Positions 21,725 through 32,103 of a stretch of DNA of 64,000 nt are shown in pieces. Origin of the DNA: Buxus sempervirens. Its lineage: Eukaryota; Streptophyta; Magnoliopsida; Buxales; Buxaceae. Position numbers and translations under genes: made by a program. The notes under the pieces were generated by a model. It was given only the letters and a program-made list of their open reading frames with translations. It was not told the DNA's origin and searched no databases. The DNA is taken from contig OX387186.1 in NCBI GenBank assembly GCA_947561395.2, positions 45,899,220 to 45,963,219 on the forward strand, read 5' to 3'. How positions within the stretch are numbered: the first letter of the stretch is position 1; each line of letters begins with the position of its first letter.

Positions 21725-24700
21725 GTAGTAGCTAAACAATATAAATTAGGCATATCTTACCAATATTTTAAAATTTTAGCTTCCATTGCAAGGCAAATAT
21801 CCTTAACAACGAGTATGTCTCTATATTGTTTAAAGCAAATACTTATTTGATATAAACAATTTAAAATATTCAAGGATGTTGGGTAATAAGCCGCTAATAA
21901 ATATATTGTTGCATCATAAAAAACTTTTAAAAAATCTCTTAAAATTTCTGCTATTTGCCAATCAAATTCTATTAGTTCACTTTTAGGCATTTTTGTTTTA
22001 TAAAATATTGTAAGTTCTTTTTTTAATTCTAGTGCATCTTCTAGCATTAAATATGTTGAGTTCCACCTATGTTCAACATCTAGGGTAATTTTTTTAGGTT
22101 GTTTTCCTAAACTTACACAGTAATTTTTAAATTCTCTAGCAGTTGTGCTAGATTGTTTTAAATATCTTACTGCATCTCTAATATTTGTTAAATGATATTA
22201 GACAATTTTTAAGCCATCCTGCACAACTAAATTTAGGATGTGACAAGCACACCTAACATAAAATAAACATCCATCTATATTTAAGTTTAAGTATTGTTTT
22301 AATATATCTACTGCAACATTATTAGCACTTGCATTATCAAGTGCTAGAGCCATTATTTTATTTTGTATTTTATATTTTCTTATATTTTGTGCTATAGTAT
22401 TTGCTATAGCTAGTCTAGAATGACTAGAATCTAGTGCTTCAAAAGTTAGTATTATTTTTTCCATACTTCAATTCTCATCTATATAATGTGTAGTTATATC
22501 TAAATAACTTCTTTGTTATCTACTTGTCCAGATATCTGAGGTTAAAGCTACTTTAAAGTTATTGTTTGAAAAAGTTTCTATTAATCCGGTTTTCATTTTT
22601 TCGTATAATTTTATAGCATCCTTTCTTAAAATGTGGCATGAGAAGGATTTAAATCCTGGTGCTAGATATTTGATTATTAGATGGTTAAATCTTTTAGATT
22701 CTATTAATCTAAAGGGTAATTCTTCTTGTATTACTCACTTTACTATTTCAAGCATAGTTTTTTCTTGATTAAAAACAAAATTACCAAAATTAATACTACT
22801 GCTGGAAATTTGGGCTTGCCTAGGGTCTATTTGGCAATGTTTTGGAAGGCGTTTCTGCAAATACCGTAGCAAGTGGCCTATAGCACTTTTTCCTTTAAAA
22901 CTAAAATTTTTTTTGCAGTGATTACAAACTGCCCTCTCTTCACTCCCTATATTTTCAATTGTAAAATTGAGCCAAACACTGGAGGTTCTACTCCTCTTAG
23001 TGTTCCTAGCTGGTAAGGAAGATGATCTCATCTCTTGGGAAGGCAACTCGGTTTCATGATCTTGGATGGGAGGGTCACCATATGGGGATTGGGTCACATC
23101 ATCAGAAAAAGTTGGATCAGAATAGGGTCTAAGAAATTCCCTTTCCTCGGTGTTAAAGAACATAGGATGCCTGGGGTCCATTATCAAATTTTGGAAAAAA
23201 ATTTCTTAATAAATAATATAATAATAAATTTTTCGTGATACACTATTGTGAGACATGGAAAATCAATTTAATGACTTTCTAATCATCACACGAGATTCAT
23301 TAGAACAAGGAGTCGCCACCGTTCTGTTTAGGAGTGAATAGACACCGAAAATATCAAATCAAATAAAGGAGCCATAAATTAGAGTAAAAATAACTCTAGT
23401 TTAAAATACAAAACAAAAACAAAACAACCAGAGATAAGTAAGGGGATTAGGTTATGAACAGAGGAAGGTGTTAGGCACCCCTATTCATCCACACAAGGTG
23501 GTTGCCAGGTATTGTTCATGTTAAAAATAAAGAGGCTTGCTTAATAACAAAAAATTATAAAAGTAACAAAAGTGTATGGTTTTTCATATGAATATCCCAA
23601 TTAATTCAGAACTTTCAATATGATCACCATTATAAGGGTTTCATGACTGAAATAAAATTGAGATAAAATCAAAGAAAACCAATCTAAAATATAACCTGAA
23701 AAACTAGCTTTAGGCAAAACCATTAAACGGTTGAAAAACCCGATTGAAATCTCTTGATTAAAACATTGAAGAGTAAAGTTCTTTGGGGTACAGATCTGAT
23801 CCAGATCTCTCATTAGTGGAGAGATCTAAGTCAGATATACCCAATCAACCCATGTTGATGAAAAAAAAACATCAAAAGGGGGAGTTTAGACCCTAAGATC
23901 CTCTCCCCAAGATTAAAACAACTTCAAAATCATATCATGAAACCCTATAGGTTATTTTCAGGCTTTTGGTTTCAGATCTACCATATAGATCATGATAGAT
24001 CCAAAATCTTAGCCAAATATCACCAAAATCAAAAAAACAATGATATAGGTGCAATATGTGTGAAAAATCCAAACTATAGGAGGAAGTGGGGATCTCATGC
24101 TATGAGCAGCATGGATCCATAGGATTCCTTCAGATTCAAAATAAAACAATTAAAACATGAACAGAGTAGTAAAAGAAATCACATATCACAGATTACAGCA
24201 CATAGGGGCCTATCCTATGGATCCATCTGTTCTCTTTTCTCCTAGCTCTCTCTTCACGTTTTACGGCTAGAGAGGAGTCTTAAGGTACTTGGAGATAGGT
24301 TTGGGGATACAAACACAATCAAATGGCTTTATTCTATAAAAAAGAAAGAAGAACATATTATAGGGTTCTATTCTAAGGATCCACCTATTCCCCTTTCCCC
24401 TAGCTCTCTCTTCACGTTTTACAGCTAGAGAGGAGTTTTGAGGTACTTGGAGGCAAGTTTGGGGATACAAGTATAAATTAGGCCTTATTCTACAGAAATG
24501 GAGAAGATTAGACTATCTCTAGAATTAAAAACAAAAAATAAAAAAGAAAAGGGACTTACCTGGATTGAGAAAGCAGAAAAGCAGGGATTCCCTACTTCAT
24601 TTGGAGCTCTTCAGGCTTCCGATTCTTGGCCCTTTGCTTGAGGAGGGGCACTCTATTTATAGGCAAACCTAGGGGCAATGTTGGTCTAAGGGATATTCCA

Positions 24701-24850
24701 AAATCTTCCAATTGAGTTAAAAAAGGATTTAATGTAAATCTATTAACCCACAGAGGATAAACAAGAGGATTCGAATCTCCCAAAGAGACATTTGAGTGTA
24801 GATAAGGCTCAGAAATTGAAAAATGACAAATTCGCTCAAAAAAGCCGAAA

Positions 24851-24953
24851 ACCGTATATATAATGCGGTCGTGCCATGCCCGTATTGTTAATACGGTCAC
24901 GGCATGACCGCATATCAATTGCGGGTACGACCAGACCGCAGATAAAATACGGG
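24851..24953. repeat. 28-bp-spaced interrupted palindromes in LTR 1
   Basis: Four units at 24851, 24879, 24907 and 24935, exactly 28 bp apart: accgta-N7-tgcggt, cccgta-N7-tacggt, accgca-N7-tgcggg, accgca-N7-tacggg. Linkers are 9 bp (cgtgccatg, cacggcatg, tacgaccag). The array lies about 190 bp upstream of the LTR TATA box in LTR sense. Confidence 0.85.
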
Positions 24954-25408
24954 CATTTCATGTTTGACCAAATTTTACACTTTTTTGACCTGTTTCTGCA
25001 CAGGCAATACTTATTTACATGTAATATCATTTAAGTAAATGTCCTCGTATTTTTTAATCTCCATTTACTTAAGATATTACATGTAAATAAGCAAACACCC
25101 CCCATTTGAATCTATTAAAAATAGTTCTAGACCCAAATTCCAAGTGAATAAAAAATCAACTTTTAAGTTAAAGGCTAAATTCCAGTTTTTCAAGTCCGAT
25201 AAAAAGATTCAACATGTTCATACCAAGGTATTCGTCGAGATGTAAAAGCTAAAAAAATTCATTTATGCAATAACATTGCTAAAAACCTGATTACCGGGAA
25301 AAATTATCTTGAAATCTTACCTTAAAAAATATTTCATTTTTTGGGATCAAAAGTCAACAAAACTCAACCGGAAAAAGTTTGAATTTGGGTCTTTTCCTTT
25401 GTGGTTTT

Positions 25409-27220
25409 TGTAGACACCCCAAATTGCACTACAGAATGAGAAAATAATAAAAACATGTAATTAGAGCTTAAAATAGGTCAAAAATGCATAAAAATTGACT
25501 AAGCAGACTTTGCCCGTATTTCCTTCACAGGCCCGTCACGACCGAAAATTCTCTCCGGTCAGGCGCGCCCGTAGTAACTATACGGTCACCATTGGACCGT
25601 AGTGCATTTACGGTCACTAAAGACACGTGCGAGTTTTGTCCTTCTCTCGATTTCCGAGCTTTATCTTTAGTCCAATATATCTCTAAATGAGCGAATTACG
25701 TATTTTATTCGCTGAAGCCACCTTGGTTGGCTATGGATGGGCATGATCTTGTATTTAACTCAAACTGAAACTCTATCTTGCCAAACCCTGGACCAACCTT
25801 ACCCCTGTGCTTGCCTATAAATAGAGGTGAGATACTTAAGCTGAGGGCCACGGAATTTTGAAGTCCAAGGAATTCTAAGAAGCTCCAAGAGAAGAGAGGA
25901 ATCCCTGCTGCCTTGCTTGCTCAATCCAGGTAAGTCCCTTTTCCCTTTTATTTTCTGTCTTCAATTCTAGAAGTAATATGATCATCTCTATTGCTGTAGA
26001 ATAAGGCCATCTTTTGTATCTAGTATTCCTAAACTTGTCTCTAAGTACTTCAAGAGTCTCTCTAGCCGTAAAACGTGAAGAGAGAGCTAGGGGAAAAGAG
26101 AATAGGTGGATCCCTAGAATAGAACCCCATATCTGTTTTTCTCCTTTTTTCTAAAATAAAGCCTTTGATTGTGTTTGTGTAACCAAACCTATCTCCAAGT
26201 ACCTCAAGAATCCTCTCTAGCCGTAAAACGTGAAGAGAGAGCTAGGGGAAAAGAGAACAGGTGGATCCGTAGGGTAGACCCCCATGTGCTCTAATCTGTG
26301 AGATGTGGCTGTTTTAAATATCTTGATCATGTTTTAATGGTTTTTATGATGAATCTAAATGAATAACATGAATCTATGATGTTCATAGCATGAGATCCCC
26401 TCTTTTTTATAAAATTTGGATTTTTCACATATTTGCACCTACAGCACTGTTTTCGTGATTTTTGTGGTTTTAGGCTAGGATCTTGGATTTATCATGATCA
26501 ATATGGTAGATCTGAATCCAGAAGCCTGAAAGTAAATTCTAGGGTTTCATGATATGGTTTTTAAATTGTTTTTCATTATTGAGAGAAGACCCTACGGTCT
26601 AAGTTCTCCCCTTTTGGTGTTTTTCATCAACGTAGGTATTTTTTGTTTTGATTTTCAGATTTAATGTGAAATATGGGCTATATCTATGTCCTGGACTATT
26701 CAAGTTCAATTTTTAAATATTTTATAAAAATCATATTTTTCTAGATTTCTAGAATTTGACTTGAAGCCAGATTTTTGGATTTTTTACTTTACATTGATTT
26801 TATTTGATTTTATCTCAATTTTATTTTGATCATGAAACCCTAGGAATGGGATGATCATATTTGAAAGTTCTGGATCAATCAAGCTATTCGTATGAAAAAA
26901 CCATATATTTTGTCTTTTTTGTGATTTTTATAGCAAGCTTTTTCCTTTATTTTAAACATGAACAATACCTGGCAACCACCTTGTGTGGATGAATAGGGGT
27001 GCCTAACACCTTCCCCTGTTCATAACCTAATCCCTTTCCCATTTCTGGTTGTTTTTTTTTAGGAGGGTTATTTTTACCCTAAAATTGTCTTTCGTGCTTA
27101 TTTAATATTTTGGTGTCCATTCACACCTAAATTGAATGGTGGCGACTCTTTGTTTTACTTGATCCCGCGTGATGATTAGAGGAAGTCATTGGATTTTCTG
27201 ATTTTTTCCCATGTCTCACA
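25409..27220 (+). mobile_element. solo LTR 2, 1812 bp
   Basis: Runs from tgtagacaccccaaattgc to ccatgtctcaca, flanked by the perfect duplication gtttt (25404-25408 and 27221-27225). It is inserted in LTR 1 in the opposite orientation and shares with it the same 3' end, the word ggcgactc, the duplicated agagagagctagggg segment (near 26080 and 26235) and the palindromes. A TATA box (ctataaatagag) lies near 25817. LTR 1 and LTR 2 therefore form long inverted copies with an unpaired middle. Confidence 0.85.
25568..25614. repeat. two interrupted palindromes in LTR 2, 28 bp apart
   Basis: cccgta-N7-tacggt starts at 25568 and accgta-N7-tacggt at 25596, with the 9-bp linker caccattgg. A weaker unit (accgaa-N7-tccggt) precedes at about 25541, one base out of phase. 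They lie about 200 bp upstream of the TATA box. Confidence 0.8.
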
Positions 27221-28080
27221 GTTTTGGATTCAAATGGGTTAAGGATCTCAAACTCAATGCTAAGAATTGAAAATTCCAATAAAATATTTCTCTCCTTCAA
27301 GATTTATCAAAAATCGTGCAATTTTGGGGTGTCTACAACTACCTATAGTAAACTGAAGAATAAGTATGAAAAAATGCACCTGGAAAATTCCCAGGTAAGT
27401 GGAGGGGTCACAAACGGTCCCACTTAAAACCTACTTTCCTTAGGCACTTATTTCGTCTTTTATGACAGAGCTTTCCTAAAGATGCACTTAGTTGCACAAT
27501 ATTCACCCACTATACTAGGCTTTAAAATAATAAGAAAGGTAGAAGGAGAGACTTATTTATATATATAATATTTATACTAATTTTAAAATTTCAAAATTAA
27601 ATAGAAGAATACCTTTTTAGAATGAAGCTTGAACTTTGCAGTTGAAGCCTTCAACCTCCAGAGTCCAACTTCTCACTTCTGATGCTTGAACAATTTAAGC
27701 AAAGCAACTATTTCTTAATATGCTATAGAGATTGTAAAAGAAGAGAGTAAGAGATTGTAGAAGAGATGTGGTTTGAAGTGGGAAAGGGTAAGCCTATTTA
27801 TAGAAAACCAAAAGTGGTTTTTTATCACCTCTACCCTCCAATATGACTCTTATTTGGCAGTTGGAATGGCAGAAATGGTCTTTTAATAGTCAATTACAGC
27901 CTATTTTGGGGGGGGGGGGGGTAAAAGGGGCAAAAAAGTGGTAAAAGGGTCGGCTCGCTTCGACGTGGGCCAGGGCCGCCCGGGCGGCCCGCTTCGACGT
28001 GGGCCCAGCTGGCGTGCCACAGCCTTGGTGGGCCGCAGCCTAGACCCACCCCCCCCGGCACGGCCCGATAAGCATCCTTA

Positions 28081-28442
28081 CACTATCATTGGTTGATTCA
28101 CTTAAAAAGCTTATTTAATTTTTCTAAAAAGAATAAATTTTTAATTGAACAAATTAATCTAAAAAATAAAAAATCATATAGTTGCAGTAAGAACCAAGAT
28201 ATGATTTAATGTTAGATGATGCATTGACTCTTGGGATGATGGTAAAGCCTTGTGATGATCATATCCAAGGCTTGGATTTGAAACTTGCCCTCAACAAATC
28301 AAATGAAATATATGCTCGACAGCCTGCCTCCAACTGAGACATTTTGAGTTGCTCAAGTTACAGTCATTTGATGTACTAGGTTTGAGGATCTCATTTGAAG
28401 CTGGGGCTCCCCAAGAAGGTAAGTGTGGAATGGGTATCTATG
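28081..28442. repeat. short host segment with possible SINE remnant
   Basis: Between the hAT element and LTR C. At about 28228-28300 the plus strand shows an A-box-like word (tgatggtaaagc) and a B-box-like word (ggatttgaaactt) in SINE order, but no tail or duplication. Nothing else recognised. Confidence 0.35.
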
Positions 28443-29198
28443 CTAGGTGTGCGCACCTAAATCTGACCTAGATCGCACACGAGGCGCACGTTGGTTCGTG
28501 CGTGCCTCGGGACATTCGAAGTCGCCACTGCCTGAAAGGTGCAGGCAGACACGGTGTTTGCCCTATCCGGGTCTAAGTCTTGTCTGCGGCTTTTCAGAGT
28601 TCTAGCTAAGTCCTCGGTTACGTCCGAGGAAGCCCTAAGACACCCCGGCCCGCCCCGTCGGTTCGACGGGTCCCTCGGGTCTCCCTGGTTTTTGAGTCAG
28701 TTTCACCCTTCTTAGACCAGCATGCTACCTTGTTTGGTCTGTCGGGACCCTATGATGGTTTGGGCCCCTTTTTTATTTTGATTTTATCTTTTTTATTTAT
28801 CTAAGTGAAATGGGTCGGACCCGGTCCTGTTGGAAGACCCGTGGGTTGCCATGATTGGGCTTGGGGCCCAGTTGGATTATTGGGTAACCACCCATTAGGT
28901 TATTTATTAAATTAAACCATTTACACATGCAATGGGCTTAGTGGGCTTGGATTTGGCCCATTAGCCAAGGGTCAAGGGGCCTGGGCCTGTTTATTGAGAA
29001 CAGGCCTGGTATAGGCTAGTCAAAAGTGGGCCACTCAAGCAGGCCCAAGGTGATCTTGGTGGGCCCATCTAGGCCCATGGTCTACTAATGGACTAAAAAT
29101 GGCCTAAATAGCCTTATAGGGTCGGGTCAAGCCGACTAGGGTCGGAACAAATCCAACCGGGTCGAAAAATTACATTATTTGAGTTATTTTTAAACTTG

Positions 29199-29301
29199 CC
29201 CGTGTTTGATATACGGGCCGGCTTTGCCCGTGGAGGTAAATCGGTTCGGGCTTGCCCGTGAAGCAAACACGGGCATGCCTGAACCGTTTCTGAGTTTACG
29301 G
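29199..29301. repeat. 28-bp-spaced interrupted palindromes in LTR C (downstream array)
   Basis: Units at 29199, 29227, 29255 and 29283, exactly 28 bp apart: cccgtg-N7-tacggg, cccgtg-N7-atcggt, cccgtg-N7-cacggg, accgtt-N7-ttacgg. Linkers are 9 bp (ccggctttg, tcgggcttg, catgcctga). Confidence 0.85.
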
Positions 29302-30110
29302 GCACCTTCAGTTTTGCACTTTTGGTGCTGATTCTGCTTGGGGTCCAGTCCGTGGCCTCTTGGGAGCTTTCTGCAACATCTAGGATGGTTCCAGCTCATT
29401 CAATATGCTGCATCTTCTTCTTTTGGTCCAAATGACCATCTTTTACTTCTTTTTGTTCTTTAAGCAAGCAAGATCTTCTCTTGGTCATTCACCATCAATC
29501 TTAGGAATGGGAAAGGGGTAATTTACAGGGGATTGAGTGACCTTAAGGAAATCATGTCCCAATTTTAGATAGAACAAAGGGGATTATTAAATTAGTTGGT
29601 CAAAGTGTCATTTGGACACTTTCTTTCTTTCTTTCTTTTATATATGATCAACTCCTTTCTAAATTAAGCTTGCCATGACTTAGAAGAAAACAGCAAAAAA
29701 GGTTAGTGGAAAATGTAGAATGTATAACAACTTGAAGAGGAATTAAACCTTATCACATTGTATTTAACTGGATGAGAAAATACTTACAATGCAATTTATA
29801 ACTATCTTTAATGGTTCCTCTGAATTTGAGCAATTTCGGCAGCGCTTCCGCGTCCTCCGGGATTTTCTAAGTTGATTTTGAAAGAGGTTTGGTAGGAGGT
29901 TCTGCTCAAAGGAAGATTAGAGAGGATTTGGACATGGTTTTTGTGAGAGAGGGGTATTTTGGGAACAAAAGGGGTTTGGGTTTAGAGGTGGCAGCATTCG
30001 GGCAGAAATTCACCATGGGAACTGCAAGGAGGGAGAGGGACTCGGCCTAAGGGGGAGGCTTGTTCAAATGAGGGGGGTGACCTCTCTATTTATAGGCAAA
30101 AAGGGTCGTG

Positions 30111-30185
30111 CCCGTATTTGAAGTACGGGCATGCCTTGCCCGTACTTCAAGTACGGGCGTGCCCTGCCCGTAATTCAAATACGGG
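30111..30185. repeat. perfect 28-bp-spaced palindromes beside the LTR C TATA box
   Basis: Three units at 30111, 30139 and 30167, each cccgta-N7-tacggg with perfect arms, exactly 28 bp apart; linkers catgccttg and cgtgccctg. The middle gaps (tttgaag, cttcaag, attcaaa) are themselves nearly symmetric, extending the middle arm to 9 bp. A further unit lies at 30277. In LTR sense the array ends about 15 bp upstream of the TATA box. Confidence 0.9.
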
Positions 30186-30451
30186 TGAAAAACGCACATT
30201 TCCAAATCTCGCAAAATCGGCCGTACGGGACGCGTGTTCTGCCGTACAGCGACGCGTGTCTTCTTCCAGAAGCTTGCCCGTATTTGAAATACGGTCCAGC
30301 ATGTTTTTAAAATGTTTGGATTTCAAACCTTTATTCAATTTGGTTTTTTTGCAAGATTTTGTTCGATTTCTTTGATTATTTTATTGAAAAGCGAGATTCC
30401 TTTTATTAAAATATTATTAAACACATTTATCTTATTTATTTTATTGGTTTA

Positions 30452-31627
30452 TGAAAGAGTAGAGAACTACTCTATAGGTCCACGATCTACAATAATTCAG
30501 AATTTTAACAATGCGGAAACAATACACAGAGAATTATACGAGGAAACCTGGATCTAGATCCAGGAAAAACCTCGAGTCTATATGAGGCGACTAACCCTTC
30601 GAAAATCCACTATTGAATGAAAAGACAATTACAAAGGAGTACACACTTAACCTTTACAATTGAACTCACTCAACAGCAATCCACAGTTCGAATCCACAAA
30701 CTGCAACACAACTTGAATCCACAAGCTGCAGAACACGATCAGTCCAGATCGCAAACAATCACTCACCAATGATCCACAGTTCGAATCCACAAACTGCAAC
30801 ACAGCTTGAATCCACAAGCTGCAGAACACGATCAATCCAGATCGCAACAATCACCTCAGAATCCACTGAGACGATCCAATGCAGTAGGAATCCACCTACG
30901 CATCAATCAAGGCCGATCACCAGTCCAGGCGATCACACGATCAGATGAAGTTCCGAATTGAAGAAGAATCCTCTACCTTCAATTCCAGGTGATCTATCTC
31001 AGATCTCCCCCTCACTCGATCGCCGACTCTCTAAGGAAGATTTGATCGAATATCAAACACCTCAAGATCCGAAATAAAAAATGATCCAAAGGAAAAGTCA
31101 TTACTGAAAATTACAGCACGTCTATTTAAAGAATAAAACTCAGATCGCGTCGAGCGCTGGTGGCGTCGTGAAGCGATCGGGGTAGACGGCTGGAAGCGAA
31201 CTCAAATCCCGCTCAGAACAGGTTGAATCAGTTAAAGGCGCGCTGCTAGCGGGAGAGAACGCGGCATGTGCACAGCTGATCATACAATCTTCAATCTCGC
31301 TCTGCGCTACCAGCGGCGTGTCGGCGTCGCCTTACGACGCTAGTGCACGTGCCTTGCTTTCAAAGCACTGATTCACTTATGCGCTGCCAGCGGGGTGGCA
31401 GCGGCGTTGATCTGCGCAAGTGCCTTTACAATAAAATGCTCTGTTTAGAAAATCTTTCATTTCATTGGGCTACCAGCGGCGTGGTAGCTGTGTGGCAGCA
31501 TCGTCTTCTTCTTCTTTACTGAATTTACTGAATTTTCATTATTTAATCTGCACATCTTGAAGATTTATTAGAAGACATAATTTGTCAAACATTTGTCATA
31601 AAAGGAGTGTGAGTTTTCACACTTACA
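30452..31627 (-). mobile_element. solo LTR of a second family, 1176 bp
   Basis: On the minus strand it starts tgtaagtgtgaaaactcac and ends ctctactctttca, flanked by the perfect duplication gttta (30447-30451 and 31628-31632) inside LTR C. It lacks the family words of LTRs A-C and has no 28-bp array. A weak minus-sense TATA-like box (tttaaataga) is near 31128. Contains a 93-bp tandem repeat. The size and start suggest a Ty1/copia-like LTR, but this is inference. Confidence 0.75.
30680..30853. repeat. tandem repeat, two 93-bp units
   Basis: ccacagttcgaatccacaaa begins at 30681 and 30774. The following cttgaatccacaagctgcag and aacacgatca-tccagatcgc match closely in both units. Confidence 0.8.
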
Positions 31628-32103
31628 GTTTATTCCTTTTTTTGCTGCCTTTTTGCCACATGGGCAGTTTTTCTGAAACTTCAACTGCTCATAATTTCTT
31701 CATCCGGTGTCCGATTTCGGCAAACTTAGTGTCGTTGGAACCGGCTCGGAATCACCTATCTATTGGGATCAAGTTTGGCAGCTGAATTGGGGTCGAGCAA
31801 AAAGTCAACTTTTCGCTCCCCAAAAGTTTGACCAACTCATAACTTTCTCATCCGGACTCCGATTCCAGCAAATTCAATTGCGTTGGAACCGTGTCGAAAT
31901 GCTCTTTTCAATGAGATGAAGTTTGATGGCCAAATTTACTTGAATCAAAAAGTCAATTTTTTGACCCCCTTAGAGTTTGACTTTTCATTTTTCTTTATTT
32001 CGGGGGTGCGAAAATTAGGTGTCTACACTAGGTGAGCTATGTGTCCATAATCAAGTACAACAAAAAAAAAGAAGAAGAAGGAAAGGATCTTTGTTTAATT
32101 ATT

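Larger units (their letters stand above)
19415..23187 (-). pseudogene. hAT transposase (RICESLEEPER-like), interrupted and decayed
   Basis: Would cut and paste hAT elements. From the ATG at 23187: a BED-type zinc finger (VWLNFTIENIGSEERAVCNHCKKNF split by other residues, then H-x3-L), an RNase H-like core with ALDNASANNVAVD and CACHILNLVVQDGL at 22198-22464, then RWNSTY and YPTSLNILNCLY at 21757-22047. LTR A interrupts at 21724/20031. The coding resumes with MDPRIKLG at about 20030 and ends with the hAT dimerisation domain (YPVLAAMARDLLIVPVSTIA, AFSAGRR, DDYRGRL) to the stop at 19415. In-frame stops fall at 22735, at DEN-stop near 22470 and at ILT-stop-W near 19710. One frameshift lies near 19730. 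Not functional. Confidence 0.9.
23247..27337 (-). mobile_element. solo LTR 1, interrupted by LTR 2
   Basis: On the minus strand it starts tgtagacaccccaaaattgc at 27337 and ends catgtctcaca at 23247. The flanks are actat (23242-23246) and actac (27338-27342), a duplication with one mismatch. LTR 2 (25409-27220) sits inside, only about 115 bp from the 5' end. Its own length is about 2.27 kb. A TATA box in the minus sense lies near 24650-24661. It carries a four-unit 28-bp palindrome array at 24851-24953 and a duplicated segment of about 160 bp near 24236-24470 containing agctctctcttcacgtttta. Confidence 0.75.
18935..28080 (-). mobile_element. hAT transposon with two nested LTR insertions
   Basis: Terminal inverted repeats: left taagggtgctaaacgggcc; right end in reverse taaggatgcttatcgggcc. 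The word cactatc lies next to both ends (18927 and 28081), close to an 8-bp hAT duplication with one mismatch; the left boundary is ambiguous by two bases. It carries a decayed transposase on the minus strand and a TATA-like box (tataaata on the minus strand) near 27795. Solo LTR A lies within the transposase and solo LTR 1 (itself holding LTR 2) lies between the promoter side and the zinc-finger start. Without them the element is about 3.4 kb, normal for an autonomous hAT. Confidence 0.85.
28448..32027 (-). mobile_element. solo LTR C, interrupted by a smaller solo LTR
   Basis: On the minus strand it runs from tgtagacacctaattttcg (32027) to ttaggtgcgcaca (28448), flanked by the perfect duplication ctagg (28443-28447 and 32028-32032). 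A minus-sense TATA box (tataaatagag) lies near 30087-30097. It shares gtcgccactgcctg near its 3' end with LTR b, and the U3 module actccgattcc-gcaaa with LTRs A and b. It holds two palindrome arrays (29199-29301 and 30111-30185) plus one extra unit at 30277. The insert 30452-31627 leaves about 2.4 kb of its own. It ends 845 bp before the CBP80 start and points away from that gene. Confidence 0.85.

Noticed and set aside
25092..25105. cccccc next to caaaca as a polypurine tract of a minus-strand element ending at 25097
   Set aside because: The flanking duplications gtttt and actat/actac show that this point lies inside LTR 1, which continues to 27337 around LTR 2.
27221..27337. LTR 2 extending to the gtctaca at 27337
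   Set aside because: The gtttt duplication at 27221-27225 puts the LTR 2 end at 27220; the rest is the 5' end of LTR 1 on the other strand.
30111..30185. Regular 28-bp arrays as a CRISPR-like locus
   Set aside because: The units are diverged interrupted palindromes with drifting 9-bp linkers inside plant LTRs, with two to four units each and no cas genes; this is a eukaryotic nuclear locus.
30118..30375. Cys- and Arg-rich open frames over the palindrome arrays (also 29114-29399, 24592-25030, 12300-12500) as genes
   Set aside because: They arise from the repeated cccgta and accgca words on both strands; no start context, domain or conservation supports them.
11832..32027. Assigning the solo LTRs firmly to a gypsy lineage
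   Set aside because: Without gag-pol or an attached primer-binding site the superfamily is only suggested by size and end sequence.
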